A stretch of 64,000 nt of DNA from Candidatus Thiodictyon syntrophicum. GTDB taxonomy: Bacteria; Pseudomonadota; Gammaproteobacteria; Chromatiales; Chromatiaceae. Below the pieces are notes generated by a model. It had not been told where the DNA came from. It was given only the letters and a program-made list of their open reading frames with translations, and did not search any database. Location of the stretch: NCBI RefSeq assembly GCF_002813775.1, contig NZ_CP020370.1, positions 4,861,501 to 4,925,500 of the forward strand. Direction: 5' to 3'. The position numbers were made by a program, and so were the translations under genes. Below, in pieces: positions 1-9,176 of the stretch; the stretch's first letter is position 1; every line of letters begins with the position of its first letter.

Positions 1-230
1 GATGTCCACGGCTAACTCCGGTTCGGTCCAGGGGACGCCGGCACGGGTCGGAGAGGCCCGACGCGGCCCAGTTCCCCAAGCATAACCTGAAATCGACGCT
101 GATCGCTGCCGGGAAGGCACCGCAATCTTGACGGACACGCCAAGCCCGGCTATCGTGGGGGCTTAAGCCGTCGCGCTTTTAGTCTTAGTCGCTCGGTGAT
201 CGATATTACTGGCTCTGGGAGTGCCCGCAC

Positions 231-1040
231 TTGCAACCGTCCCCATCTGCTAACGGTTCCGTCGCCGCGGGCCTGCTGCCCACGACCCTGGCGGACATCA
301 TGACATCCCCGGCCACGGCGGTTCCCGCGGACTATTCGGTCCAGTGGGCGCTGTCCGTGATGCGCGGGCAACGCATCAGCGCCTTGGTGGTGACGGACGC
401 CGAGCGCCCCGTCGGCATCTTCACCGAGCGCGACGCGGTGCGCTTCGCCGCGCAGCACCGGGACCCCGAGGCGGTACCGGTCAGTGAGGCGATGCGCACG
501 CCCCCGCTCACCGCCCCGACCGACACGGCCGTTCGCGACGCCTACCACCTGCTGGCCGAACGGCGGGTCCGCCACCTCATCGTCACCGACCAAGCTGGCC
601 GGGTGGCGGGGATCATCAGCGAAGCGGACCTGATCGACCGCCTGACGACGAAGGACCTCCTGGCCGATACCGACGTGAACGCCATCATGACCCGCGGGGT
701 GGTCACCCTGCCCGAGGACGCGCTGGTGCGCGAGGCCGTCCGCGTGATGGCCGACCGGCACCTGGGCAGCGTGATCGTCGAGCGTCACGGCCGCCCGGTC
801 GGGATCGTCACGGAACGCGACCTGGTCCGCCTGGGCGACGAGGGCGTCGACCTGGTCGTGACCCATATGAGCGGGATCATGAGTCACCCGGTCCAGACGG
901 TGACCGGCGCCACCCCCCTGACCGAGGCGATCGCGCGCATGGAAGAGGCGCGGACCCGCCGACTGGTGGTGGTCGACGAGTCCGGCACCACGGTCGGCAT
1001 CGTCACCCGCCACGACATGTTCAAGGTGGTACACGACTGA
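231..1040 (+). CDS. Protein with four CBS domains
   Basis: A 269-residue soluble protein made almost entirely of four CBS motifs in two Bateman pairs. Each repeat opens with an I/AMT/R-type element (for example IMTSPATAV, AMRTPPLT, IMTRGVVT, IMSHPVQT) and ends in a GI(I/V)(S/T)E-like strand. CBS pairs usually bind adenine nucleotides and sense energy or redox state. No catalytic domain is attached, so the output partner is unknown. The start is the TTG at 231: it is the only start codon between an upstream in-frame stop and ATG 300, and ATG 300 would cut into the first CBS repeat. It lies alone upstream of an unrelated ATPase gene. Confidence 0.85.
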   Translation: MQPSPSANGSVAAGLLPTTLADIMTSPATAVPADYSVQWALSVMRGQRISALVVTDAERPVGIFTERDAVRFAAQHRDPEAVPVSEAMRTPPLTAPTDTAVRDAYHLLAERRVRHLIVTDQAGRVAGIISEADLIDRLTTKDLLADTDVNAIMTRGVVTLPEDALVREAVRVMADRHLGSVIVERHGRPVGIVTERDLVRLGDEGVDLVVTHMSGIMSHPVQTVTGATPLTEAIARMEEARTRRLVVVDESGTTVGIVTRHDMFKVVHD

Positions 1041-1163
1041 TCAGGGTGGCCCCGCCCGCGCACTGGCGGGGTCCGTCGCGACCACGATGACCTCGGACCC
1101 GGGGCGGGCACCGCTACCGTGGCCGCCGACTCGTCGGTCTGAGGGGCCTCGCTAAGCGTCACC

Positions 1164-2708
1164 ATGACCCGTCGCATCCTCCCCATCGGCATCCAAACCT
1201 TTCGCGAGATCCGCGAGAGCGACTGCTACTATGTCGATAAGACCGGCTTTGCCCTGCAGTTGATCGAACAGGGCAAGTATTATTTCCTGTCGCGCCCGCG
1301 CCGCTTCGGCAAGTCACTGTTCCTGGATACGCTCGCCGAGGTCTTCAGCGGCACCGAGGTACTGTTTCGCGGGCTCCAGGCGCACGGACGCTGGGACTGG
1401 GGGCGGCGCTATCCGGTCGTCCGGCTGAGCTTCGCCGACGGCGTCCTGCGCAGCCGCGTCGAACTGGACGAAAAGATCGGTGAACTGCTGACCGACAACG
1501 AGACCAGGCTCGGCGTCAGGAGCCCCCACCGCAGCATCTCCGGACGCTTCCACGGCCTGATCAGCGCGGCGCACGCCCAGCACGGTGAGCGCGTGGTGGT
1601 CCTGGTGGACGAATACGACAAGCCCATCCTCGACAACCTGACCGACCCGGACGCCGCGCGCGAGATTCGCGACGGGCTGCGCAACCTCTACTCGGTGATC
1701 AAGGGCGCCGACGCCGACATGCGCTTTGCCTTCCTGACCGGGGTCAGCAAATTCAGCAAGGTCAGTCTCTTCTCGGGGCTCAACAACCTGCGCGATATCA
1801 CGGTTTCGCGCGACTACTCGGCCATCTGCGGCTATACCGAGGCGGACCTCGACCAGGTCTTCACCCCCGAGCTCGCGGGTCTCGACCGCGACCTGATCCG
1901 CACCTGGTACAACGGCTACAACTGGACCGGCGAGGCAGTCTACAATCCCTTCGACCTGTTGTTGCTGTTCCAAGAGCGCCAGTTCCGGCCATGGTGGTTT
2001 GAGACCGCAACACCGACCTTTCTGATCGATGTCCTGACCCAGCGCCAGGTCTGGCTCCCCGAACTGGGCCAACTGGAAACCGACGCCGCACTGCTCTCAG
2101 CCTTCGATGTCGACCGCATGAGTACCGAAGCCCTGCTGTTTCAGTCGGGCTATCTCACCATCGATCGCGAGGAGTTCATCAGCGGAAGCTATTTTTACCG
2201 CCTGCGCTATCCTAACCGCGAGGTCTACCAAAGCCTCAACACCGCCCTGCTGGAGGCTTGGACCCCGGCCGCCGCGGCTGACGGACGCCAGCGCAAGTCG
2301 CTCTACCGCCTGCTTGAAGCCAACGACTTCGCGGGCCTTTCGCAGCACTTCACCGCCTTCTTCGACGGCATCCCGGGCGACTGGTATCGCAACAACCCCA
2401 TCGCCCGTTACGAGGGCTATTACGCCAGCGTCTTCTACGCCTGCTTCGCCTCGCTCGGTCTGGACCTGACCCCGGAGGAGAGCAGCAACGCCGGACGCCT
2501 GGACCTGGCCCTGCGCTTCAATGACCAGGTGTATCTGTTCGAGTTCAAAGTCGTCGAACTGACCGCCGCGGGGGGCGCGCTCCAGCAGCTCAAGGACCGC
2601 GGCTATGCCGACCCCTACCGGGCGAGCGGCCAGCCGATCCACCTGATCGGCGTCGAATTCAGCCGCAAGCGGCGCACGGTGGTCGGGTTTGAGGTCGAGA
2701 GTTTGTGA
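1164..2708 (+). CDS. AAA-ATPase-like protein with C-terminal PD-(D/E)XK nuclease-type domain
   Basis: A 514-residue protein of the AAA-ATPase_like (DUF1703-type) family, common in multiple copies in purple sulfur bacteria. The N-terminus has the family signature IGIQTFREIRE...YVDKT and a Walker A-like RPRRFGKSL (about residues 45-53). Walker B is VVLVDEYDKPILD (about 146-158). The C-terminus holds a PD-(D/E)XK-like core: RLDLALRF followed by YLFEFKVVE near residue 460. The cellular role of the family is not established; mobile or defence functions have been suggested. The start ATG gives the full family length. Confidence 0.85.
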   Translation: MTRRILPIGIQTFREIRESDCYYVDKTGFALQLIEQGKYYFLSRPRRFGKSLFLDTLAEVFSGTEVLFRGLQAHGRWDWGRRYPVVRLSFADGVLRSRVELDEKIGELLTDNETRLGVRSPHRSISGRFHGLISAAHAQHGERVVVLVDEYDKPILDNLTDPDAAREIRDGLRNLYSVIKGADADMRFAFLTGVSKFSKVSLFSGLNNLRDITVSRDYSAICGYTEADLDQVFTPELAGLDRDLIRTWYNGYNWTGEAVYNPFDLLLLFQERQFRPWWFETATPTFLIDVLTQRQVWLPELGQLETDAALLSAFDVDRMSTEALLFQSGYLTIDREEFISGSYFYRLRYPNREVYQSLNTALLEAWTPAAAADGRQRKSLYRLLEANDFAGLSQHFTAFFDGIPGDWYRNNPIARYEGYYASVFYACFASLGLDLTPEESSNAGRLDLALRFNDQVYLFEFKVVELTAAGGALQQLKDRGYADPYRASGQPIHLIGVEFSRKRRTVVGFEVESL

Positions 2709-2865
2709 GGTCCGGATCACCGCGGATGAGCAACAGCCCCTGTGGGACCTGGCCTTCGACAGCTTCAACCGCAAGCTCGATGCCGGTGAGCGGGCCCTGG
2801 GCCAGGCATTCGTCGATGTCCTGACGCTGTTGCCCGAACTGTCCCTGAACCTGGTGGAGGTTTGA
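2689..2865 (+). pseudogene. Possible short remnant reading frame between two genes
   Basis: After the ATPase gene an open frame continues to a TGA at 2863-2865, two bases before the next ATG. It reads VRITADEQQPLWDLAFDSFN and on to PELSLNLVEV, with protein-like composition. The only in-frame start is TTG 2689, which overlaps the preceding gene. It may be the 3' end of a lost gene that was coupled to the gene at 2867. I do not recognise it. Confidence 0.3.
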
Positions 2866-2866
2866 G

Positions 2867-3442
2867 ATGCTGGAGATCCTGGCACTGATCCCCGAGGAGG
2901 GCTGGGCACTGGTGCGCGATGGCGGCCGAACCCTGCTGATACGGCCGCCCTACACCCTGGCCGGGCGGCGTGCGGTGGACTCCGACGAGGTCGGCCGCGC
3001 CATCGCTGTCCATGGCTTCTCGGTCCCCACGAGACAATCCCAGTTCGCGGGCCGGTCCAGTCTGGTGGCCCGTCTGAACGCTCAGGTCGAACAGTCCCGG
3101 GCGCAACAAGGCCAGGCATTGGAGGCGGACGGGCTCGGGGAGCGGCTGCTGCCCCATGCACCGGCGCCGATACTCCAGCGGTTTCTAGATCGCATCGAGT
3201 GCGAACTGTTCCCGAACCCCGCCTCCTGGGACGCGGCGAACTGGCTGGTGCTGGCGATACTGCCGCTTCCCCGCGTACGTGAATCAACAGAACTAAACCA
3301 ACGGGCAGTGGGCTTGTTGAGTCGCGTATTGGCAGCGGAAGCCGCCCGCAAGGCAGCATTGTCCAGTCCCGTAGGATGGGTAGAGCGCAGCGAAACCCAT
3401 CCTCTGCGTGGCATGACGCACTCAAATCTGACGCACTCTTGA
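2867..3442 (+). CDS. Unknown protein whose 3' end runs into a REP repeat
   Basis: A 191-residue frame with no recognised domain. It starts with ATG one base after a short upstream frame (TGAGATG), suggesting translational coupling. Residues 1-165 look like a normal soluble protein, with two stretches rich in Arg, Gln and Leu. From about residue 167 the sequence is VGWVERSETHPLRGM, the recognisable read-through of a widespread REP repeat (GTAGGATGGGTAGAGCGCAGCG...). The original C-terminus is therefore probably lost or extended by repeat insertion. Function unknown. Confidence 0.5.
   Translation: MLEILALIPEEGWALVRDGGRTLLIRPPYTLAGRRAVDSDEVGRAIAVHGFSVPTRQSQFAGRSSLVARLNAQVEQSRAQQGQALEADGLGERLLPHAPAPILQRFLDRIECELFPNPASWDAANWLVLAILPLPRVRESTELNQRAVGLLSRVLAAEAARKAALSSPVGWVERSETHPLRGMTHSNLTHS
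3371..3410 (+). repeat. REP element of the GTAGGATGGGTAGAGCGCAGCGAAACCCATC type
   Basis: Imperfect palindrome (GGATGGG...CCCATCC) inside the 3' end of the preceding reading frame. A related copy is at 56568-56600. Confidence 0.75.
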
Positions 3443-3500
3443 ACCGCAGTAGCATAGGACTTTGGTGGTGCGTCCATTAATGATTGGCAACTCCTCTCGG

Positions 3501-4086
3501 TTACACCAACCAATGAGTTATTGGATATTGGCTTGGCCGAACTCTTTGAGTGCCCCCGAGCTTGTCGAGCACCTTTTGGCCGAGGGCCTCCGCTGCCGCG
3601 TCGTGTTTGGCGAATTGCTTATAGAATTCTCTGTAGATCGCCAATTGGGCGTCGGTGGGCACGTCCGCCCCGTTCCAATAACCTTCAAAGATCGCCCTGA
3701 GTTCGACAAACCGGTCGTCGCTCGAATCGACGCTGATGACGACCTCTTGGTTTTCCCTGAGTGCGGACCGCGTGAGATTGGCGGACCCGACCAAGGCCAC
3801 TACGTCGCCGAAAATGTAGAGCTTTGGGTGGAAGCGGGGGCTCGTGTAGACACGCAATTGGATGTTAGGTTGCTTGATTGCCCGCGCGATATTCGGGGCA
3901 GGTAGGAAAGCCCAGGCGAACCACCATAAAGACCTTACAACCCTTGGCTAGCAGGCGCTCGACAACCTCGAAATTAGTGAAAAACGCGGAGGCAATGTAG
4001 ACATCACACTCATTCTCGGCGCGCAATTCAAACTCGTTGATAACGAAGTCCCGCTCCACGTTGCGGTTGGCAAACACTCCAAGCAT
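3501..4086 (-). pseudogene. Phospholipase D-like (HKD) protein, broken by a frameshift
   Basis: Two minus-strand frames, 3865-4086 and 3501-3857, together make one PLD-like protein. The first part carries the N-terminus (MLGVFANRNVERDFVINEF, then DVYIASAFFTNFEVVERLL). The second has the catalytic HKD-type signature HPKLYIFGD...LVGSANLTRSAL. Reading between them in the second frame gives PNIARAIKQPNIQLRVYTSP without a stop, so the protein is restored by one frame change near 3895-3902, in a C-rich run (TGCCCCG). This is either a real pseudogene or a one-base sequencing error. Similar PLD-like proteins act as nucleases or in restriction/helicase systems. Confidence 0.7.
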
Positions 4087-4102
4087 GATTTCTCCTTCGG
4101 GA

Positions 4103-4206
4103 GGGACAGAGCATTCGCCCCGTCCGCAACGCTTTCTCAGGACTCACAGGCCCACGGCAGTGATCAGGGACAATAAACACTCGGGACGAGGCGAATGCCC
4201 CGTCCC
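4103..4206. repeat. Two REP-like palindromes downstream of purE
   Basis: 4103-4125 (GGGACAGAGCATTCGCCCCGTCC, degenerate) and 4183-4206 (near palindrome GGGACGAGGCGAATGCCCCG...). Both belong to the GACGGGGC(A/G)AATGCCCCGTC family seen again at 7687 and 10364. They fill the gap between the PLD pseudogene and purE. Confidence 0.7.
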
Positions 4207-4229
4207 GCCCGAGGATCAACCGAATCTAA

Positions 4230-4763
4230 TCAGCTCGCCCCCGCCTCCATCCGCCCCGCCTTCTCCAACACCATCGCCTCCAGCCCCTGCTTGTACGCGA
4301 CCATCCGCGCCCGCAGGGCCGGGTCCGCGGTCCCCAGGATCTGGACGGCGAGGATGCCGGCGTTCCTGGCGCCGTTGATGGCGACGGTGGCCACCGGCAC
4401 CCCGGCGGGCATCTGCACGATGGAGAGCAGCGAGTCCTGACCCGAGAGGGCGGAGGTCTTGATCGGCACCCCGATGACCGGCAGCGGGGTGAGGGCCGCC
4501 GCCATGCCCGGCAGGTGGGCGGCGCCGCCGGCCCCGGCGATGATGACCAGCAGGCCGCGGGCCGCCGCGCTCTCGGCATAGTCATAGAGACGCTTGGGGG
4601 TGCGGTGGGCGGAGGCGATGGTCATCTCGTAGGGGATGCCGAACTCGCGCAGCAGGTCGGCCGTCTCCTGCATCACCGGCAGGTCCGAGTCGCTGCCCAT
4701 GATGATCCCGACCAGCGGCCGGGCGCCCGGGCCGGGCGCCGTTGCATTCACAGTGGTGCTCAT
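4230..4763 (-). CDS. purE: N5-carboxyaminoimidazole ribonucleotide mutase
   Basis: PurE catalyses the N5-CAIR to CAIR rearrangement in de novo purine synthesis, using the product of PurK. The 177-residue protein has the family motifs [13 protein letters not shown] near the N-terminus, SAHRTP (catalytic His region), and [12 protein letters not shown]. Length is normal for the class I octameric enzyme, with a short Ala/Gly-rich N-terminal extension. Its ATG overlaps the stop of purK by four bases (ATGA), so the two genes form a translationally coupled purK-purE operon on the minus strand. Confidence 0.97.
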   Translation of the reverse strand: MSTTVNATAPGPGARPLVGIIMGSDSDLPVMQETADLLREFGIPYEMTIASAHRTPKRLYDYAESAAARGLLVIIAGAGGAAHLPGMAAALTPLPVIGVPIKTSALSGQDSLLSIVQMPAGVPVATVAINGARNAGILAVQILGTADPALRARMVAYKQGLEAMVLEKAGRMEAGAS

Positions 4764-5914
4764 GGATGGTCCTCGGCGGTAATCTCGATGATGGCGCGGA
4801 CCCGCTCGGCCTTGTGCCGGGCGCTCGCCAGATCCCGGTCGAGCACCGTCACATGGCCCATTTTGCGCAGGGGCGCGGCCGCGGCCTTGCCGTAGATGTG
4901 CACGCAGACCCCGGGGATGGCGAGCGCGGCGGCCAGCCCCTTGATGACCGGGCGCCCGCGGTGCCCGGGCGCGCCGAGCAGGTTGATCATGACGGCGGGC
5001 GAGAGCTGATCGGTGGCGCCCAGCGGCAGGCCGAGCACGGCGCGCAGGTGCTGCTCGAACTGGTCGGTCATGTTCGCCTCGATGGTGTGGTGGCCGGAGT
5101 TGTGGGTGCGCGGCGCCACCTCGTTGACCATTAGGTCCCCGGTCTCGGTCAGGAACAGCTCGATCCCGAAGACCCCGACGCCATCCAGGGACTCCACCGT
5201 GCGCTGGGCCAATGACGCGGCGGCGGCGGCGGTCACCCGCGAGACCTCGGCCGGGGCCAGCAGCATGTCGAGCATGTTGCCCGCCGGGCGCATCTGCATC
5301 TCCACCACCGGGTAGCAGCGGCAGTCCCCGTCGCGCCCACGCGCCACCAGCACCGCCAACTCCTTGGTTGCGGGGATGAAGCGCTCCACCAGGGACGGCA
5401 CCGGGAGGTGCTGGGGATAATCGGCCGCGCTGCGCATGACGACCACCCCGCGCCCGTCGTAGCCGCCCCGGCGTGCCTTCTGGACCAGCGGATAGCCGAA
5501 GGCGGCAAAGGCCTCAGGCGTGGGCTCCGGCATCGGGATGAAGGGCGCGGTGGCGATACCGGCGTCCGTCAGGGCCTGCTTTTGGGTCAGCTTGTCCTGG
5601 ATCACCGCCAGCACCCGGGGGGACGGATAGATCCGGCGGCCCTCGCGCGCCAGTTCCTCCAGGGTGTCGCTGTCGATGTCCTCGATATCGAAGGTGGTGA
5701 CGTCGCAGGACTCGCAGAGTTCCCGCAGCTTCGCCGGATCATGATAGTCGCCGACGATCTGGTGCCCGGACACCTGCCCGGCGGGCGAGCCGGGGGTCGG
5801 GTCCAGCACCACGCAGGTGCAGCCCAGGCGCTTGGCGGCCTTGACCATCATGCGCCCGAGCTGGCCGCCGCCGATGATGCCGATACGGGCTACTGGGTAG
5901 GGAAAGACATCCAT
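4760..5914 (-). CDS. purK: N5-carboxyaminoimidazole ribonucleotide synthase
   Basis: ATP-grasp enzyme that makes N5-CAIR from AIR, bicarbonate and ATP. The 384-residue protein begins with a dinucleotide-fold-like segment ([23 protein letters not shown]), followed by the ATP-grasp region ([12 protein letters not shown] near residue 150; [26 protein letters not shown] near residues 250-275, which supplies metal and AIR ligands). Full length. It is the first gene of a two-gene operon with purE. Confidence 0.97.
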   Translation of the reverse strand: MDVFPYPVARIGIIGGGQLGRMMVKAAKRLGCTCVVLDPTPGSPAGQVSGHQIVGDYHDPAKLRELCESCDVTTFDIEDIDSDTLEELAREGRRIYPSPRVLAVIQDKLTQKQALTDAGIATAPFIPMPEPTPEAFAAFGYPLVQKARRGGYDGRGVVVMRSAADYPQHLPVPSLVERFIPATKELAVLVARGRDGDCRCYPVVEMQMRPAGNMLDMLLAPAEVSRVTAAAAASLAQRTVESLDGVGVFGIELFLTETGDLMVNEVAPRTHNSGHHTIEANMTDQFEQHLRAVLGLPLGATDQLSPAVMINLLGAPGHRGRPVIKGLAAALAIPGVCVHIYGKAAAAPLRKMGHVTVLDRDLASARHKAERVRAIIEITAEDHP

Positions 5915-6005
5915 CGGCTAATCATGTCCGTTATCGATGCGATTGAGAAGCCCTGGGGGCACGGGTTGCCACCCGCGCCCCCGCCGAAGGGGGTATTGTG
6001 GCCGC

Positions 6006-6746
6006 CTACCCCGCCGCCGCGTCGAAGAGCCCGTTGACGCGGGTCCAGTTCACCACCGGCCACCAGCCCTTGAGGTAGTCCCCGCGCTTGTTCTGGTGCT
6101 TCAGATAGTAGGCGTGCTCCCAGACATCATTGGCGAGGATCGGCTGGCCCTTTACCTCGGCCACGTCCATCAGGGGGTTATCCTGGTTCGGCGTGGAGAT
6201 GATCCGGAGTTTGTCCCCGGTCCAGATCAGCCACACCCAACCGGAGCCGAAGCGCTTCAGGCCCGCCTCCTCAAAGGCCTTGGTGAAGGCATCCCAGGAA
6301 CCGAAATCCTTATCGATCCGGGCCTTCAGCGCCGCCGATGGCTCGCCGCCCTGACCCACCGGGGCCATCAGGGTCCAAAACAGGGCGTGATTGTAGTGAC
6401 CGCCGCCGAGATTGCGCACCGCCGTCGACTTGGAGGCACCCGCCAGCAAGGCCTCCAGGGTCTTGCCCTGAAGCTCCGGGGTGGCGGCCACGGCCTCGTT
6501 CAGGGCCTTCACATAGCCGGCGTGGTGGCGGTCGTGGTGGATCTCCATGGTCGCCTGGTCGATCACCGGCGCCAGTGCGTCGGCGGGATAGGGCAAGGGG
6601 GCGAGGGTGAAGGCCGGCGCCGGGACCTGGGCCGGGGCGGCGGCCGGGGCCGGGACCGGCGGATCGGCCGCCAACGCGGCACCGCCGCAGGGCGCCAGCG
6701 TGGCGAGCGTTACGGCGATGGTCAAGGCCAGTGCTCTGGGCTGCAT
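6006..6746 (-). CDS. sod: Exported Fe/Mn superoxide dismutase
   Basis: A 246-residue Fe/Mn-SOD. Metal ligands are recognisable in IHHDRHHAGY, GGHYNHALFW and DVWEHAYYLKHQNKR. Unlike the usual cytosolic SodB, it begins with a signal peptide (MQPRALALTIAVTLATLAPC... ending near ALAA), followed by a Pro/Ala-rich linker to about residue 50. It is therefore predicted to act in the periplasm on extracytoplasmic superoxide. The Cys at about residue 20 (LAPCGGA) does not form a strong lipobox. Monocistronic; no regulator is visible. Confidence 0.93.
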   Translation of the reverse strand: MQPRALALTIAVTLATLAPCGGAALAADPPVPAPAAAPAQVPAPAFTLAPLPYPADALAPVIDQATMEIHHDRHHAGYVKALNEAVAATPELQGKTLEALLAGASKSTAVRNLGGGHYNHALFWTLMAPVGQGGEPSAALKARIDKDFGSWDAFTKAFEEAGLKRFGSGWVWLIWTGDKLRIISTPNQDNPLMDVAEVKGQPILANDVWEHAYYLKHQNKRGDYLKGWWPVVNWTRVNGLFDAAAG

Positions 6747-7012
6747 AGCGTTCTCTCGGTGGTTGGATGAATCGGGATCAGGCAGGAGACGGGCGCATCC
6801 GGCGGACGCAACCGCCGCAAGAACCGCTTAACTTGGGGCTGACCAGCGGCGGCTCCAAGCCCTCGGGCCTCAGTCAGGCGGTCGGTGCCACTTTCGCTGC
6901 GCCACGCCCGACGCGCTCGACCACTGGATAACGCTCAGGATCGCTCATTCGTCATCTGCGCTGCCGAATTTCACCCGTTGCCAGCCAGGGGTACCACAAC
7001 CGGAGACTGAGG

Positions 7013-7066
7013 CTTTACCGTGAAAGTCGCGCAGCAACGCTGTGGGAGCGGCTTCAGCCGCGGCGA
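7013..7066 (+). repeat. Dispersed repeat containing GTGGGAGCGGCTTCAGCCGCG
   Basis: About 50 bp nearly identical, in reverse complement, to 58219-58273 (both contain GTCGCGCAGC(A/G)ACGCTGTGG followed by GAGCGGCTTCAGCCGCG). The inner GCGGCTTCAGCCGC is palindromic. The same core motif is common as an intergenic REP in gammaproteobacteria. Confidence 0.75.
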
Positions 7067-7153
7067 GGCCACGACCGTTCGAGACCCCATGAGGGAAAAC
7101 ATGGGGCTGCGTTAACCTGCGAAGCTGCGGCGGCTTGCCGGAAAAAACGTTCA

Positions 7154-7176
7154 GGACGGGGTTTCAAACCCCGTCC
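7154..7176. repeat. REP palindrome GGACGGGGTTTCAAACCCCGTCC
   Basis: Near-perfect palindrome. The sequence ACGGGGTTTCAAACCCCGTCCCGCGCGG recurs at 7768-7798, where it forms the broken end of the formylglycine-type gene. Confidence 0.75.
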
Positions 7177-7286
7177 CGCGCGGTGCCGCAGAGTGCCGCG
7201 GAGTCGCACCGGCAGGTCGGCGGAACCATGGGGCACCACGGGTCCGGGTCTATAATCCCCCATCCCCAACACCGGCAGACGCCCCC

Positions 7287-7604
7287 ATGTCACTGCAACC
7301 CAAACCCCATCTGAGCTTCGAGGACTGGCTGGAAGGCGAGCGCGCGGCCCTGGAGGGCCGCAGCGAGTATATCGGCGGCGAGGTCTTCGCCATGACCGGG
7401 GGGAGCGCGGCCCACAACGCCATCGTGATGAATGTCGGCGGCCAACTGTGGACGCAGATGCAGGGCCGCCCCTGCCAGGTCTACGCCAACGACATGAAGG
7501 TGCGGGTGGGCGCGGCCAATGCCGGGACCTATAGGGTAAGAGTCATAAGAAGAGTTGCACTGGAGTCCAAGGCTTCAGCCTTGGCGACCCACTTCCAAGG
7601 CTGA
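7287..7604 (+). pseudogene. Uma2 family endonuclease, 3'-truncated
   Basis: The first 80 or so residues match Uma2 (DUF820) PD-(D/E)XK-like proteins: LSFEDWLEGERAALEGRSEYIGGEVFAMTGGSAAHN, then YANDMKVRVGAANAGTY. Intact members are about 180-200 residues and continue with a PDVVV-type strand that carries catalytic residues. Here homology stops after AGTY at about 7532 and the frame runs into repeat DNA, ending as RVRVIRRVALESKASALATHFQG. The catalytic core is lost, so it should be inactive. Confidence 0.8.
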
Positions 7605-7619
7605 AGCCTTGGACTCCAG
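7560..7619. repeat. Perfect 25-bp inverted repeat
   Basis: Arms 7560-7584 and 7595-7619 are exact reverse complements (CTGGAGTCCAAGGCTTCAGC...), separated by 10 bases. They would form a strong hairpin immediately after the truncation point of the Uma2 gene. A related, rearranged arm lies at 23707-23749. Confidence 0.9.
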
Positions 7620-7686
7620 GTGGCGGGTCGGCGGCGTATTTCGGTACAACCTAAGCACCTAGGCCACGAGGGTCAAACCTCAAGGG

Positions 7687-7794
7687 CCGGACGGGGCATT
7701 CGCCCCGTCCGGAAAATTTTTTCCGGGACTGCCGGCTCCCACCCGTGGTCGGCACCGAAAAAACATTCGGGACGGGGTTTCAAACCCCGTCCCG
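7687..7794. repeat. Two REP palindromes between convergent broken genes
   Basis: 7687-7712 (CCGGACGGGGCATTCGCCCC...) and 7768-7794 (CGGGACGGGGTTTCAAACCC...), both perfect or nearly perfect palindromes. The second reads directly into the truncated 3' end of the formylglycine-type gene. Confidence 0.85.
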
Positions 7795-8430
7795 CGCGGA
7801 GGCCTCGCTCGGCAGGCGATAGGGCCGACCCTTGCCGTCGGCATTCAAGCGGTCGAGGAAGTCTTGGATCTCATTCCAAGAGACGCTCTCTACCGGCCGG
7901 TCATCGCCTTTGAAGCGCGCCGGATTAGCGTCCATCACCGCCACCCATTGCGCGCGGGTCACCTCACACCGGCCCATGCGGAAGGTCTTCACACTGACCT
8001 GGTGCGGCTCTTTCTCGTTAAGATAGCACTGGCTGTCGTCGGGGCTGCAACCCATCTGGAAGTCGCCGCCGGGGATCTCGACCATCTCCTGTTCGATGGT
8101 GCCGACCGGGCACTGGCGGGGCCCGAACCGCTTCTCGGCCTGCGCTTCACCCGGCACCTTGGCCGCCGCTTGTAGCTTCGTATCCCAGCGCCCCGCCTCG
8201 GCCAGCGCCAGGTCACGCAGGTTGCCCTCGTCCGCCTTGGCCCCTTTGGCCAGCGCGCGGAGCCGTTCGGCGCGGTCGCGCGCGAAGGCGGACACCAGGT
8301 CTGGGGCCTGCCCGGCGGCCTGCCGCAGCAGCCCATCCGCCGCCGCCTCGTCTCCGCGGTTCAATGCCTTCCCGGCGCGGGCGATCAAGCGGGCCGGTGA
8401 GTCGTTCCACTGCCGGTACAGCGTGATAGC
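7780..8430 (-). pseudogene. Formylglycine-generating/SUMF1-type protein, truncated at both ends
   Basis: The frame contains the start of an FGE-sulfatase (SUMF1/EgtB-like) domain: MVEIPGGDFQMGCSPDDSQC, then HQVSVKTFRMGRCEVTRAQW and RPVESVSWNEIQDFLDRLN. It breaks at YRLPSEA, just before the expected EWEYA motif, and ends in repeat-derived SARDGV. Upstream the frame is open and reads LYRQWNDSPARLIARAG through the 3' part of the kinase gene in another frame, with no proper start. The gene is thus a central fragment. Such domains often sit beside Ser/Thr kinases as sensor or modification modules. Confidence 0.75.
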
Positions 8431-9085
8431 CGTCCATGAGCAACTGGAACAGCAGCACGACCAGGCCGAAGCGGTCGTGCTCCGGCGTGCGGTCCACCTG
8501 GTCGAAGCGCTGGCCCTGCAACTCGCGCGGGGTGTACTCGGGTACCCCGACCGGGCAGCGGTAGAGGGTGCGCCCGGCGCGGACCTGGAAGGAGTCGGTA
8601 TCGACCAGGGTTACCAGGCCGCGGGCGGTGACCAGGATGTTGCGCTGGTTGACGTCGCCCATGACATAGCCCTTGAGGTGCAGGGCGTGCAGGGCGGTAC
8701 AGAGGTTTTTGGCGACGTGGTGCTGACCGCTCCAGTCCAGGCCCAGGAACTCCCGGGCGCGAGGGTTGTAGGCGTTGAGCAGCGAGGAGCCGCCGTCGAT
8801 GCGGGGCATCAGGAAACCGGCGAAACGGCGGCCCTCGTGGAGCATGGCGAGCGGCCAGGTGATGGAGGCGTGTTTGAAGCGCTCGCGCATCTCGTCGCGG
8901 GGCGGGTCGGCGAGCATGGCGCGCAGTTTGGCCGCGCGCTCCGGGGTCGCCTGGCCGTCCAGATAGCGCTTGACCACGACGTCGGTGCGGCCCGCGACGG
9001 TGAGGATGATGCCCTCGCCACCGCGGGCCAGTTCGGTCTGGGTGCGGTAGGTCTGGCCATCGGAGCCGGTGAACTGGGCGATCAA
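8213..9085 (-). pseudogene. Serine/threonine kinase-like protein, C-lobe lost
   Basis: From ATG 9085 the protein follows a TerY-P-triad type kinase: ELARGGEGIILTVAGRTDVVVKRYL (Gly-loop and Lys), YVMGDVNQRNILV (catalytic loop with Asp), VDTDSFQV (DFG-like), GVPEYTPREL (APE-like) and HDRFGLVVLLFQLLM. After about residue 220 (near 8425-8435) the frame degenerates into low-complexity Arg/Gly sequence, while the formylglycine-type frame opens in the next register. A deletion or frameshift fused the two genes out of frame. Probably inactive or misfolded. Confidence 0.75.
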
Positions 9086-9105
9086 GGGGGCGGGGCGGCG
9101 CGGGA

Positions 9106-9160
9106 TAGGTCCGCGCGGCGGGGATGGTCCGCGCAGCGGGGATGGTCCGCGCAGCGGACC
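9106..9160 (+). repeat. Short tandem repeat, three units of about 18 bp
   Basis: Unit ATGGTCCGCGCAGCGGGG (first copy ATAGGTCCGCGCGGCGGG) between the phosphatase and kinase genes. It probably arose from a REP-like GGTCCGC motif; similar GGTCCGCG(C)AGCGGACC words occur in other gaps. Confidence 0.7.
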
Positions 9161-9176
9161 CTACGGGGCTTCATGG

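Larger units (their letters stand above)
6747..7286. other. Non-coding gap with dispersed repeats
   Basis: 540 bases upstream of sod and of the truncated Uma2 gene. No convincing gene was seen. It contains a dispersed repeat at 7013-7066 and a GACGGGG-type palindrome at 7154-7176. Confidence 0.6.

Noticed and set aside
2097-3455. Long minus-strand open frame (452 codons) opposite the ATPase gene
   Set aside because: It is an antisense shadow of the AAA-ATPase and following gene in high-GC DNA, with Arg/Pro/Gly-rich low complexity and no family features.
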